From Marinomonas transparens (GTDB lineage: Bacteria; Pseudomonadota; Gammaproteobacteria; Pseudomonadales; Marinomonadaceae): DNA of 64,000 bases. The stretch covers positions 1 through 64,000 of the forward strand of contig NZ_JAEMNX010000019.1 of the NCBI RefSeq assembly GCF_016463975.1, in the 5' to 3' direction. Positions 20,322-29,811 of the stretch are shown piece after piece. A model generated the notes under the pieces. The model did no database searches. It saw nothing but the letters and a program-made list of their open reading frames with translations, and was not told the DNA's origin. Position numbers and translations under genes: made by a program. The stretch's first letter is position 1; each line of letters opens with the position of its first letter.

Positions 20322-20606
20322 ACCCTTAAAAAGTCTTAACAGCCCTGAACGTAAGCAGGCACTTCAAAAAAGAAAGCGAGATCATAAATAAAAGTGATTC
20401 TTAGCGTTACCAAAATCCGCCACCTAACCTCGTTTTAAAGGCATGTTTCCGGCAACAATTTATCGAATAAGCGCTCTTAGAATATCAGGAGTACTGAGCT
20501 TATCTGGACTGATGGATTAGAAATAAGTGTTCCAACCCATCTATCAGAATCAGAAAGGAAAATTAGCACAACAGGAGATTAAACACTACTGACTATCATT
20601 TAATTA
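20322..20606. other. Intergenic region between fbpA and the second HDOD gene, no clear feature
   Basis: These 285 bases should hold the fbpA promoter. An AT-rich stretch near 20380-20400 (ATCATAAATAAAAGTGATT) has weak dyad character but does not match a Fur box well. No small frame with a ribosome-binding site and no strong hairpin were seen. Confidence 0.5.
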
Positions 20607-21440
20607 TTAGCCTAACAATTGATCGAAAGCACCTTCAATGATGAGCGCATCGTCTAATTCATAGATTATACTTTCCGGAAGACCAGCCGCTTTACCCACA
20701 GCACCGGGGAACCCCTCACGAACTAGGTCAGAGTCACGCTCATGAGCAATGCAAGCGTTAATATAACAAGCCAAATTCAACACACAAGCTAATGCTTGAG
20801 GCTCATCACTACCATCACCAAAAGGATGCTTATGTTCCTGCACCGCAAGACCTAACTGGGGTGGAAACTTCCAAAGATCCATTAACGCTTTACCCGCTTC
20901 TTGACTGGTAAAACCAAGCAAGTCCCTTTCAGCCTTTACCCGTCCCATTTTTCGATTCGCAACTAACGTCTGAATTTCTATAGCAAGAGAAGGCTGAGCC
21001 AGATGCAACAATAAGCGACCAATGTTGTGAACAATACCAGCCGTAAAAGCCTCATCCTCGGATACTAGGGGTGTACGTTTAGCAAACCATTGGGCAAGCT
21101 CAGCCACTCGAAACGAGTCCATCCAAAAATCATTTAGCTTAAGACCATCCACTTTACTCACAGAATTAGCAAAACCAGAAGCGATGACCAATGTTTTAAG
21201 CTTTTCCATCCCAAGCAATACAACGGCTTCGTCGATAGAGGAAATTTTCCTAGATAAACCAAAATAGGCAGAGTTGACCATGCGCAGTACTTTTAGCGAA
21301 ATTGTCTGGTCATACACGACTCTAGAAGCAATATCTGAATAATTCGCATTAGGGTCATTAAAAAGTTGAATAAGTTCACGCACTACATCTGGAACATTTG
21401 GTAGCTTATCAGTTTGATTAAGTAGGTCTTGAACTTTCAT
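20607..21440 (-). CDS. HDOD-domain signalling protein
   Basis: About 277 residues from the ATG at 21440, which has an AAGG ribosome-binding site; the frame continues upstream without a better start. It has the HDOD order: LPNVPDVVRELIQLF, YDQTISLKVLRMVNSAYFGL, AGIVHNIGRLLLHL and VQEHKHPFG. It is a separate single gene between the ubiquinone-type hydroxylase and fbpA. Function beyond signalling is unknown. It is clearly related to, but diverged from, the HDOD protein at 15545-16408. Confidence 0.85.
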   Translation of the reverse strand: MKVQDLLNQTDKLPNVPDVVRELIQLFNDPNANYSDIASRVVYDQTISLKVLRMVNSAYFGLSRKISSIDEAVVLLGMEKLKTLVIASGFANSVSKVDGLKLNDFWMDSFRVAELAQWFAKRTPLVSEDEAFTAGIVHNIGRLLLHLAQPSLAIEIQTLVANRKMGRVKAERDLLGFTSQEAGKALMDLWKFPPQLGLAVQEHKHPFGDGSDEPQALACVLNLACYINACIAHERDSDLVREGFPGAVGKAAGLPESIIYELDDALIIEGAFDQLLG

Positions 21441-21596
21441 GAGATTGGCCTTGTACTGTGATAGAAAGAACACTGAGAATATGGCAGTGGTAGTTTTTTT
21501 CAAGCGATAAGAATGTAACCTTTTGAAACTAAAAACACATTTTGTATCAATGTGTAAGCAACCCATTCAACCCACAGGCAAAAAGAAGGTAAAACG

Positions 21597-22802
21597 TCAG
21601 GAAAAAGAAGACAATCCTGCTGCACGAGCAATGAGCTTCCTCTTCAAACTTAAGTTTTGATTAAAACGTTTCATTCCCCCATTACGAAGTTGCACAATGA
21701 GAGGTTGTTGGGTCGAAAACAACCGCTTAAAAGCCTCCATTCCAGCCGCCATTGCTATGTTATCTAGCATGCGCGCTCGCTGATAACGCCTTAATACCTT
21801 ACCGGCTCCCAATGACTCCCCCCTTTTATGGGCCTTAGATAAGACTTCAACTAAAGACTTCACATCAGAAAAACCTAAATTCGCTCCTTGTCCAGCAAGG
21901 GGGTGAATGGTATGAGCAGCATCACCAATCAAGGCAATGCCTGTTTTTACATAATGTTTTGCATGACGCTGACGAAGCGGAATCGATTGACGAGCAGTCA
22001 TCACACCCAATACCTCGAAGCGCTTACTCATAGCATAGTGCAGACGCTGGCAAAATGTGTCGTCATCTAATGCCATTAGCTGCTTTGCTTCACTTGGCGG
22101 TACCGACCAAACAATTGACACAAAGTGTCTTTCATCTACCGAAGGCAGTGGCAGAAAAGCCAAAATACCTTCTTCACCAAAACTTTGCCAAGCGGTATTT
22201 TCATGGCTTTGATGGATTTCTATGGTAGCCACAATGGCTGAATGACCGTAATCCCATTCAAGCGTCTCAAAAGCATTTTCCGTACGCAGTTTAGACATGG
22301 CGCCATCAGCAGCAATAACCGCCTGAGCTTCTAATACTAAGCCGGATGACAACACCACTTTGGCTCCAAATTCATCTAATTCATGGGAATCCAAGCCATC
22401 ATTAAAAAATAAATCTATATTAGTTGAAGAACGAGCTTGTGAAATTAATCGCTCACAAAGCACGGCGTTTTCCACCAAATGTCCCAATTCCGGCATTTTT
22501 GTCGTTTGAGCATCAAAATCAATGTAACCATCGCCCAGCCCATCCCAAACCACCATATTGTCATAAGAAGCAACGCGATTTTGAGCAATACCCTGCCAAA
22601 CACCAGCCTCTTCAAGCAAACTTTTTGATTGGCTCGAAATAGCACTGACACGGGAATCATAAGCAGGCGGCGTAGATAAAGTATAATCACCATGATGTTT
22701 ATCTACCAAAGCAATACGTAATGAGGATTTAGCAAAAAGTATCGACGCCAAAGCCCCCACCATACCCGCACCTACTATGATCAAATCATACTGCTTAGCC
22801 AT
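21597..22802 (-). CDS. FAD-dependent ubiquinone-biosynthesis hydroxylase (UbiH/UbiI/UbiF family)
   Basis: 401 residues. The N-terminal dinucleotide-binding motif is IIVGAGMVGALAS, the middle has the VIAADGAMSKLR motif, and the C-terminal FAD site is ALIGDAAHTIHPLAGQGANLG. The family hydroxylates the aromatic ring of ubiquinone precursors. In E. coli ygfB-pepP is followed by ubiH and ubiI; here a single member follows pepP. I cannot say from sequence alone which ring position it acts on, so no symbol is given. Confidence 0.9.
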   Translation of the reverse strand: MAKQYDLIIVGAGMVGALASILFAKSSLRIALVDKHHGDYTLSTPPAYDSRVSAISSQSKSLLEEAGVWQGIAQNRVASYDNMVVWDGLGDGYIDFDAQTTKMPELGHLVENAVLCERLISQARSSTNIDLFFNDGLDSHELDEFGAKVVLSSGLVLEAQAVIAADGAMSKLRTENAFETLEWDYGHSAIVATIEIHQSHENTAWQSFGEEGILAFLPLPSVDERHFVSIVWSVPPSEAKQLMALDDDTFCQRLHYAMSKRFEVLGVMTARQSIPLRQRHAKHYVKTGIALIGDAAHTIHPLAGQGANLGFSDVKSLVEVLSKAHKRGESLGAGKVLRRYQRARMLDNIAMAAGMEAFKRLFSTQQPLIVQLRNGGMKRFNQNLSLKRKLIARAAGLSSFS

Positions 22803-22833
22803 TCGCTAACTCCGCCTCTTTTATTAGTAATAA

Positions 22834-24141
22834 TTAACGGCTTTCCGCCATCAAAGCTTCAATCTCGTTGATTTCTTTTGCTAGGCCATGGGTTAGCACA
22901 TAAGGACCCTCAGCACGAATCAGCACATCATCTTCAATGCGAATCCCAATGCCCCGCCACTTTTCATCAACAGACTCATTATCCGCTGAAACATATAACC
23001 CCGGCTCGATTGTCAGTATCATGCCTTCTTCAAGCGGACGTGATTGACCAGACAACTTATAAGCACCGCAATCATGTACATCAAGACCCAACCAATGCCC
23101 TGTATTGTGCATATAAAAGTCCCGATAAGCTTTGTTCTCGATCAGGGTATCGACATCACCATTTAATAGCCCATGAGCCACCAAACCTTCCGTCAAGGTT
23201 CGAACTGCTGCGTTATGACAAGCTTCGTAAGGTGTTCCAACCGTTAACTCTTTCATTCCCGCATAATAAGCGTCGAGTACCACTTGATATAAAGCCGCCT
23301 GAGGTTCACTAAATTTACCATTAGCAGGAAAAGTACGAGAAATATCTGCAGCATAGCAACCCAGTTCAGCGCCTGCGTCGATCAATATCAAATCGCCGTC
23401 TTCGATCACTGCATCGTTTTTTATATAATGCAGCACACAAGCATTGCTGCCAGATGCCACTATATTGCTATACGCAGGCTGACGGGCACCGGATTTCATA
23501 AAGACATAATTAAGCTCAGCTTCCAACTGGTATTCATGCATGTTAGGGCGCACCGAGCGCATGGCTTGCTTATGAGCTTCAACACTAATTTGTGCCGCCG
23601 CTTCCATAATGGCAATTTCTTCTGCGTCTTTACGTAAACGCATTTCTGCCACCACAGGCGCCAAATCAACAAACTGTGTAGGGGCAATAGCTCCCATTCT
23701 TGCTCGACTAGCAAGATGATTTCGCCAGCCGGCAACTTGCTCACGCAGTTTTCCATCGGCAAACAAATACACCAGACTCTCAGCACCATCCAAAGCAGTA
23801 CAAGCAACCTCATTAAGACTATCTAGTACTGCAGCATCATCAGCACCAAAGTCTTTAATCGCGCCTTCGGTACCAAAACGAAAGCCATCCCACTGCTCCT
23901 TTTCGGGGTCTTTTGGCAGAGTCACCAAGGTCATGTCACCCTTGCCATAAATTAAGGCATAGGCACTTGATTCAGGAAAACCGGTCAAATAAAAGAAACT
24001 ACTATGGGGACGAAACTCATAATCACAGTCATTATTGCGCGTCGATAACTCACCAGTGCGTATTACTACAACACTATTTTCAGGTAGCGATGCCATTAAG
24101 CGTTCACGGCGAAGCTGATAAGTTTGCGTCTTAATTTTCAT
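22834..24141 (-). CDS. pepP: Xaa-Pro aminopeptidase (aminopeptidase P)
   Basis: About 435 residues from the ATG at 24141, which has a GAGAGAG ribosome-binding site; a longer frame to 24168 is less likely. It has the creatinase N-terminal domain and the M24 pita-bread domain with dimetal ligands in LILIDAGAELGCYAADISRTFP, HNTGHWLGLDVHD and MILTIEPGLYV. It removes an N-terminal residue preceding proline. It lies between ygfB and the ubiquinone-type hydroxylase in the conserved order. Confidence 0.95.
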   Translation of the reverse strand: MKIKTQTYQLRRERLMASLPENSVVVIRTGELSTRNNDCDYEFRPHSSFFYLTGFPESSAYALIYGKGDMTLVTLPKDPEKEQWDGFRFGTEGAIKDFGADDAAVLDSLNEVACTALDGAESLVYLFADGKLREQVAGWRNHLASRARMGAIAPTQFVDLAPVVAEMRLRKDAEEIAIMEAAAQISVEAHKQAMRSVRPNMHEYQLEAELNYVFMKSGARQPAYSNIVASGSNACVLHYIKNDAVIEDGDLILIDAGAELGCYAADISRTFPANGKFSEPQAALYQVVLDAYYAGMKELTVGTPYEACHNAAVRTLTEGLVAHGLLNGDVDTLIENKAYRDFYMHNTGHWLGLDVHDCGAYKLSGQSRPLEEGMILTIEPGLYVSADNESVDEKWRGIGIRIEDDVLIRAEGPYVLTHGLAKEINEIEALMAESR

Positions 24142-24185
24142 AGATGATCTCTCTCTTCGATTTAGCACAGAAGTCGTTTTACACC

Positions 24186-24770
24186 CTAGTGCAGAGGATT
24201 CTTGTTGTCAGCATCTGGGTTAACATCATGGTGCTCGGAGTACAACAACATGGCCGACAATCTCACGTATTCAACCAATTCCGTCAAATCCGCTTCATTA
24301 TCATTGTTATCTTCTAGCACCTGCATTTCTGCCTGCATTCCTGAGATATTCGCGAAATCACGAAGAATCTGTTTGGTCTCATCTGTTAAACCATTCTTTT
24401 GTCCTGACAAGCCATAACCCGCCAAGAAGCCATGCGCCCACTGAGACAAGGTCACGCCTCTTTCAGAAAGCTCTGCATCGTCATCAGAAATACAAGGCAC
24501 CAGCGCGTATTCACCATTTTGGTAGAGAGTGAGGGTTGAAGTATAAAGTTCAACAAGAGCTGCACGGCTCGCTTCTTCTTTCCACGCTTCGATATCACAA
24601 AACTCAACCACCATGGTCAGCCAGTCTTCTAGTGGTAGAGTGACGCCTGATGCCAAATAGCCACATAACTGACCATGTAATTCAGCAGGCGACGCACTAA
24701 TGGACTCACTAACAAAAACATCAGCAATCAGGTCAAAGTCCAAGGCATCTTTTAACATTTCTGTAGACAT
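24186..24770 (-). CDS. ygfB: UPF0149 family protein YgfB
   Basis: About 194 residues from the ATG at 24770; an ATG at 24785 is an alternative start. It is an all-helical, acidic protein with family features: ASPAELHGQLCGYLASG near the N-terminus and SQWAHGFLAGYGL in the middle. Its location upstream of pepP is the conserved setting. The molecular function is not settled in general. Confidence 0.82.
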   Translation of the reverse strand: MSTEMLKDALDFDLIADVFVSESISASPAELHGQLCGYLASGVTLPLEDWLTMVVEFCDIEAWKEEASRAALVELYTSTLTLYQNGEYALVPCISDDDAELSERGVTLSQWAHGFLAGYGLSGQKNGLTDETKQILRDFANISGMQAEMQVLEDNNDNEADLTELVEYVRLSAMLLYSEHHDVNPDADNKNPLH

Positions 24771-24803
24771 GTAATTTCTACCCATTTCTGTTCAATTTGT
24801 TAT

Positions 24804-24834
24804 AAAAAAGAAGCCGCACCTAATGGCGCGGCTT
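24804..24834 (-). terminator. Terminator of folD
   Basis: On the minus strand, a 7-bp AAGCCGC/GCGGCTT stem with a 10-base loop is followed by a run of T. It lies between the folD stop and ygfB. Confidence 0.8.
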
Positions 24835-24869
24835 GCTATCTAATACTATGGAGCAGCAGTAATAGAGTT

Positions 24870-25712
24870 TCAACCTAGCTGTTTCAAACCAGATTCTAAG
24901 GTTTGTAAAATCAAAGTATTAATTGTCATCGGGCCAACCCCACCAGGTACTGGTGTATAAGCAGCCACTCGATCAGTTAACGGTGTCAACTCAATATCTC
25001 CTACACCACCAGGGTGATAACCCGCGTCAACCACAACGGCGCCGTCTTTGATCCATTCCGCTTTAATGAACTCTGGTCGCCCGACAGCACCAACCACAAC
25101 ATCGGCTTGTTTAATTAGATCAGGAAGGTTCTTAGTACGAGAATGGCAAATGGTCACGGTTGCATTGGCATTCAGCATCATCATCGCCATTGGTTTACCC
25201 AAGATTGGACTACGACCAACAACGACAGCATGTTTACCTTCAAGGTCTACTTCATAGGCTTCCAAAAGACGCATGATGCCGGCAGGTGTAGCAGCGCCAT
25301 AGGCCGGCTCTTGCATTGCCATACGACCAAAACCTAAACAGGTCACACCATCCACATCTTTGTGGGCTGCGATGGCATCAAAGCAAAGACGCTCGTCAAT
25401 TTGCTCAGGCACAGGATGCTGCAACAAAATACCATGAACATCAGGATTCGCATTTAAATCTTGAATGGTATTTAACAGTTCTTCTGTGGTGGTTTTTTCA
25501 GATAGCTCAATTGCCATAGAATCCATACCAACACGACGACAAGCATTGCCTTTCATCTTCACATACGTGGCAGATGCCGGATCTGCACCGACTAAAATAG
25601 TCGCTAAGATTGGCGTACCACCGGTACGTTCTTTAAGCTCAGCAACCTGTGCTTGTAATCGAGTTTCGGTTTCTTTGGCGCAAAGCTTGCCATCTAGAAC
25701 CTGTGCAGTCAT
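24870..25712 (-). CDS. folD: Methylenetetrahydrofolate dehydrogenase/cyclohydrolase
   Basis: About 280 residues from the ATG at 25712 (MTAQVLDGK); the longer frame to 25766 lacks family similarity. FolD interconverts methylene- and formyl-tetrahydrofolate in the cytoplasm. It has the YVKMK segment with the catalytic Lys, [12 protein letters not shown], the NAD(P)-binding [16 protein letters not shown] and the C-terminal [11 protein letters not shown]. It is monocistronic, with its own terminator. Confidence 0.97.
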   Translation of the reverse strand: MTAQVLDGKLCAKETETRLQAQVAELKERTGGTPILATILVGADPASATYVKMKGNACRRVGMDSMAIELSEKTTTEELLNTIQDLNANPDVHGILLQHPVPEQIDERLCFDAIAAHKDVDGVTCLGFGRMAMQEPAYGAATPAGIMRLLEAYEVDLEGKHAVVVGRSPILGKPMAMMMLNANATVTICHSRTKNLPDLIKQADVVVGAVGRPEFIKAEWIKDGAVVVDAGYHPGGVGDIELTPLTDRVAAYTPVPGGVGPMTINTLILQTLESGLKQLG

Positions 25713-25840
25713 TAATGAGCTCCAACAAAATAGAGTGATGTATGAGGGAGCGATATTATACCTCAAGTTAGCAATCGATAGGCAGCTTCAGATAAGATTT
25801 GTTGGCAAAAATATCAGCCAAATAAGGCAATACTTTTATG

Positions 25841-27565
25841 CTAAACGGGCTCTAAATAGTCCACGAGAAGCTGAAGGTTTCGTTGCCCACGAAACTCATT
25901 TATATCTAGCTTATAAACCAGCCGCACCTGACTAGCCAATTCATTTGGCCATTTTTCTAAGTCCACAAAAAAACTAATCGCATCAAGCATAATGCCACTA
26001 TTAGGCTCTCTCACCATGAGTTTTAGATGCTTTTCTCCCACAATACGCTGTTGCAAAACATCAAACACCCCATCAAAGCTAGGTTCTGGGAACGCCTGCC
26101 CCCATGGTCCAGAAAGCCGAACTTGCTCTGCAAAACTCAGGCTAAAATCTTCTGCGGAAAGAGCACCATCAGTAAAAATAGCCGCCTCTAGTTGCTCAGG
26201 CGTTACCCACTCCGTAATAATGGCATCAAAGGCCAAACGAAAAGCATCATAATGGGATTCTCGAATTGTCATACCCGCCGCCATAGCATGCCCACCAAAC
26301 TTACTCAGTAACTGCGGATAACGCTTCGCCAATAGATCCAAGGCGTCACGAATATGTACTCCTGAAATCGAGCGTGCAGAACCCTTTAATTCATCTTCCC
26401 CCACACGAGCAAAGGCAATCACCGGACGATGACATTTCTCCTTCATTCTAGAAGCGAGAATACCAATCACCCCCTGATGCCAATCCGCATCATAAAAACA
26501 CATACCATTCGGCATTTCCTGCTCATCATCCAGTAAAGAGGCTAACACTAACTCAGCCTGCTCTTTCATATCCGACTCGATGGCTTTGCGCTCACGGTTA
26601 AATTGATCCAACTGTTGAGCATATTGACGCGCTTGATAGGGATGAACCGCTAACAAACACTCAATACCAATCGACATATCATCCAAACGTCCAGCAGCGT
26701 TTAGTCTAGGCCCTACGACAAAACCAAGATCCGAGGCCTTAAGACGAGAATAGTCACGATTACCCACTTCTAATAAGGCAAGAATTCCAGCGCGCGCTTG
26801 CCCAGCTTGAATACGCTTAAGCCCTTGCTGTACTAAAATACGGTTATTCGCATCCAACGGCACCACATCAGCTACCGTTCCCAAAGCCACTAGATCTAAA
26901 TAGTCCGCCATTTTGGGCTCTGGTATATGCTGATCAACAAACCAATTACGTCTATTCAGCTCCGCCCTTAACGCTGTCATCACATAAAAGATCACCCCAA
27001 CACCCGCTAAATTTTTACTGGGAAAAGCACATTCAGGGTGATTGGGATTCACGATGGCATCAGCGGCAGGTAAAGTATCGCTCGGCAAATGGTGATCGGT
27101 GACCACCACCTTCATACCATAAGATTTTGCCGCCAGCACACCGTCAATACTGGCGATGCCATTATCTACTGTGACTAACACCGCAGGGGATTTTACTTTT
27201 GCTACTTCAACAATTTCTGGCGTAAGTCCATAACCAAACTCAAAACGATTCGGCACAAGATAATCTGGCGCATCCGCCCCCATCGCTTCAAGCGCTAAAA
27301 TCCCTAAGCTAGTACTCGTCGCGCCATCCGCATCAAAATCCCCAACAATAAGAATTTTCTCACCTGCCATAATGGCATCCGCCAAAATACAAGCGGCAGC
27401 CTGCAAATCAAATAATGGCTCAGGGCGTAATAAGTGAGGCAAGCGATAGTCTAACTGCTGCACAGAAGAGACATGGCGAGACATAAACACCCGCTGCAAA
27501 GTCGAGGACATATTTCTGGGAAAATCATTCTCTTCGACCAAAATAGGGCGACGTTCTATACGCAT
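25841..27565 (-). CDS. recJ: Single-strand-specific 5'-3' exonuclease RecJ
   Basis: 574 residues. The DHH phosphoesterase domain shows VGDFDADGATST, VTVDNGI and TDHHLPSD; the DHHA1 domain shows SGVHIRDALD and GGHAMAAGM. RecJ acts in recombination, mismatch and base-excision repair. In pseudomonads recJ sits next to thrC-hom; here a GGDEF gene and rsmE lie between. Confidence 0.96.
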   Translation of the reverse strand: MRIERRPILVEENDFPRNMSSTLQRVFMSRHVSSVQQLDYRLPHLLRPEPLFDLQAAACILADAIMAGEKILIVGDFDADGATSTSLGILALEAMGADAPDYLVPNRFEFGYGLTPEIVEVAKVKSPAVLVTVDNGIASIDGVLAAKSYGMKVVVTDHHLPSDTLPAADAIVNPNHPECAFPSKNLAGVGVIFYVMTALRAELNRRNWFVDQHIPEPKMADYLDLVALGTVADVVPLDANNRILVQQGLKRIQAGQARAGILALLEVGNRDYSRLKASDLGFVVGPRLNAAGRLDDMSIGIECLLAVHPYQARQYAQQLDQFNRERKAIESDMKEQAELVLASLLDDEQEMPNGMCFYDADWHQGVIGILASRMKEKCHRPVIAFARVGEDELKGSARSISGVHIRDALDLLAKRYPQLLSKFGGHAMAAGMTIRESHYDAFRLAFDAIITEWVTPEQLEAAIFTDGALSAEDFSLSFAEQVRLSGPWGQAFPEPSFDGVFDVLQQRIVGEKHLKLMVREPNSGIMLDAISFFVDLEKWPNELASQVRLVYKLDINEFRGQRNLQLLVDYLEPV

Positions 27566-27662
27566 AAAAATCTCAAAAGCAGACTAAAATTCAATTAAAA
27601 AAGAGAATACCACGAAAGCAAAAGGAAACTCAGCTAGGGAAATCGGATGGAAAAAACCTTAA

Positions 27663-27691
27663 TTGACTTTAGAAAGTAGGAAGGCTAGCCT
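27663..27691 (+). promoter_or_regulatory. Possible promoter of the RNA candidate
   Basis: TTGACT at 27663-27668 is separated by 17 bases from TAGCCT at 27686-27691. The -35 element is good (5 of 6) but the -10 is poor (3 of 6). Just past it, the RNA candidate begins. Confidence 0.3.
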
Positions 27692-27790
27692 GACAACTGA
27701 TGCAGTAACTGCTTTTGCCATGTGCACGAGTACGTTGCTGCATTCTCTGTCCGCATGCCGGCTTACTCAGTCGACATGCGGGCTTTTTAT
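27692..27790 (+). ncRNA. Candidate structured small RNA with intrinsic terminator
   Basis: About 100 bases between recJ and the GGDEF gene, on the strand opposite to both. A 10-bp stem (27700-27709 with 27734-27743, one G-T pair) encloses a 24-base loop containing the palindrome GTGCAC. A second 7-bp perfect stem, CCGCATG/CATGCGG (27751-27757 with 27775-27781), is followed by GGCTTTTTATTT, a plausible terminator. The second hairpin overlaps the last codons of the GGDEF gene. I cannot assign it to a known RNA family, and the promoter is weak. Confidence 0.35.
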
Positions 27791-28900
27791 TTCTGCACGA
27801 CAAGTTTGATTACGCCCCGCCCGTTTAGCACTGTATAACCGATTATCAGCCTGCTTCAATGCTTTATTCAATGACACATCATCAGCCGAGGTAGCCACAC
27901 CGAAACTCAAGGTAATGTGGAAGCTAAATTCAGCATACACAAACTCATGAGCCTCAACCTTTTTACGTAAGACTTCCGCAAATTCATACGCTTCTTGACC
28001 AGAGACGTTACACATAGCAAGTAGAAACTCTTCACCGCCCCAGCGGGAAGCACTGCTATTTTCAGGCATTGATTCCGTTATAAGACGCGATAATTCACTT
28101 AAAACATAATCACCAACATCATGTCCATATTCATCGTTTACCGTTTTAAAGTAATCCACATCAGCCAATAACAAATGAATAGTATTAAAGGTACTAACCT
28201 CCAAGCGTTGCTGCATTCCCCGTCGATTTAGCAACCCAGTCAAAGCATCCGTTTCCGCCGCCAGCTTCAGTTTTTGTGAAATATCCTTGAGATCTTCGTT
28301 ATAGCGCGACATGGAATATTCATAAATAGAGGATAAAAAAATCACCACAAAAAATGACATCAGTACTCTAAGTTTTAAACTTACAGGGTAATCATAAGCA
28401 TGAAATTCTGCCGAGGAAAAAAACATGATAAACACTAAAGCCAGCGTAAAAAGCCCAACCTCGATTAAGCCTCTCTTCATACCATTAAGAAAAAGCGCTA
28501 TTGCGGGAACACAATACATCCAAGTATGACCTGTGCCATCAACGCCACCGCTATAAAAAAGATAAAGCATTAAAATATAAAGGGGGTAAATGATTAGCCC
28601 CCCAGAAAGGATATGATTATGGGTATAACGTAGAATTAAGTAATTAACGACACACAGGAGAGCAATAAAGATCAAAAATAAGCCTAAAAGAGTTTTTCCC
28701 TGTAAAAGAGAAGACACACCTAAAGGAAAAGTAAAAAATACGCCGACTATAGCAAATAGGTTAATGACTAAAATTCGGCGAATATCATCAGAAAGAGTGT
28801 CAATAGATACGCCTGCATAAAAAAACCTAAGCAATATGGATTTAGGCAGCTCATCCTTTGACCTTAACTCAGTAAACATAGGCGATTTTTTATTTTCCAT
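27767..28900 (-). CDS. Membrane-anchored diguanylate cyclase (GGDEF)
   Basis: 377 residues. About six transmembrane helices (residues 45-205) form an unclassified N-terminal sensor. The C-terminal GGDEF domain has DALTGLLNRRGM, LLLADVDYFKTVNDEYGHDVGD and the active-site variant SRWGGEEFLL, so it should make cyclic di-GMP. I saw no upstream RxxD inhibitory site. It stands between recJ and rsmE; its 3' end overlaps the hairpin of an opposite-strand RNA candidate. Confidence 0.92.
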   Translation of the reverse strand: MENKKSPMFTELRSKDELPKSILLRFFYAGVSIDTLSDDIRRILVINLFAIVGVFFTFPLGVSSLLQGKTLLGLFLIFIALLCVVNYLILRYTHNHILSGGLIIYPLYILMLYLFYSGGVDGTGHTWMYCVPAIALFLNGMKRGLIEVGLFTLALVFIMFFSSAEFHAYDYPVSLKLRVLMSFFVVIFLSSIYEYSMSRYNEDLKDISQKLKLAAETDALTGLLNRRGMQQRLEVSTFNTIHLLLADVDYFKTVNDEYGHDVGDYVLSELSRLITESMPENSSASRWGGEEFLLAMCNVSGQEAYEFAEVLRKKVEAHEFVYAEFSFHITLSFGVATSADDVSLNKALKQADNRLYSAKRAGRNQTCRAEIKSPHVD

Positions 28901-29024
28901 GCTCTCTCTTACTGCGTAATATTATTAAGGCAACTCAATATCTCATCCTATCTAAATATAGAATATGCTTCACCTATAAACTTATAGCGCTAACAAATCA
29001 AAACAAATAAAAAACGCTTATAGA

Positions 29025-29747
29025 TTAGAGGCTAGGGTAAAGCCGTGATAGTAATACAGGAACAACGGTTTCTACCTTTAAAATACGCTCACCTATCTGC
29101 ACAGATTCCATGCCCATCTCTAACCATTTCCCCACTTCAAATTCATTCCAGCCGCCCTCTGGACCGAGAGCTAACACACAAGGATCTTTGATATCCACAG
29201 GGCAAGGCTTTGCGAAATAAGGGTGAGCTAACAGTCCAACCTTTCCTTGTAAAATAGCTGGCAGCTGGTCTTCCACAAAAGGACGAAATCTCGGCACCAA
29301 TGAACACCTAGGCATCACAGTGTCTTTCGCTTGTTCAAGCCCTTCCATTAAACTCTGACGAATCGACTCGGTTTGTAGAACAGGACTTTGCCAGAAACTT
29401 TTTTCCACCTTAGCAGAGTGAATCAGGTACAACTCTTTAACCCCCATAGCACTAATATTTTGCAAAGTACGCTTAAGCATATTAGGCCTTGGTAACGCCA
29501 TCACTAAAACCATAGGAAGCGGTTTAGGAGGTGATTGGGTCAAACTTATGAAGTGAATATAACCAGGAGAAGTATCGCTTGGAGGCTCATATTGCCCTTC
29601 GCCCATTTTGCCGTTGAGCACACCGACTCGGAGAATATCGCCCGACTTTGCCTTAATCACTTTTGAAATATGAGCTTGCTGCCTATCAGAAAGCAGATAG
29701 CGACCTTGATCTAACTGGTGCTCAGTATCGAGTAAAATGAGATTCAT
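29025..29747 (-). CDS. rsmE: 16S rRNA m3U1498 methyltransferase
   Basis: 240 residues. An N-terminal PUA-like part is followed by a SPOUT methyltransferase. The knot motifs are LALGPEGGWNEFEV and IGERILKVETVVPVLLS. It methylates U1498 of 16S rRNA. It lies downstream of thrC, separated by a probable terminator. Confidence 0.95.
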   Translation of the reverse strand: MNLILLDTEHQLDQGRYLLSDRQQAHISKVIKAKSGDILRVGVLNGKMGEGQYEPPSDTSPGYIHFISLTQSPPKPLPMVLVMALPRPNMLKRTLQNISAMGVKELYLIHSAKVEKSFWQSPVLQTESIRQSLMEGLEQAKDTVMPRCSLVPRFRPFVEDQLPAILQGKVGLLAHPYFAKPCPVDIKDPCVLALGPEGGWNEFEVGKWLEMGMESVQIGERILKVETVVPVLLSRLYPSL

Positions 29748-29765
29748 AAATTAGGTATTTAAAAA

Positions 29766-29801
29766 GGAGAGAAAGCGACTAGTCCGAAATAGACTAGCCG
29801 C
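29766..29801 (-). terminator. Probable terminator of hom-thrC
   Basis: On the minus strand, a 10-bp stem (GCGGCTAGTC with GACTAGTCGC, one G-T pair) is followed by TTTCTCTCCTTTTT. The T-run is imperfect, so termination may be partial. Confidence 0.6.
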
Positions 29802-29811
29802 TGTAATAGCA

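Noticed and set aside
20375..20400. Fur box upstream of fbpA
   Set aside because: The AT-rich dyad ATCATAAATAAAAGTGATT matches the Fur consensus poorly on both half-sites; iron control is likely but not shown here.
22878..23312. 144-codon plus-strand frame inside pepP
   Set aside because: It lies antisense to a fully supported gene and shows no protein-like features.
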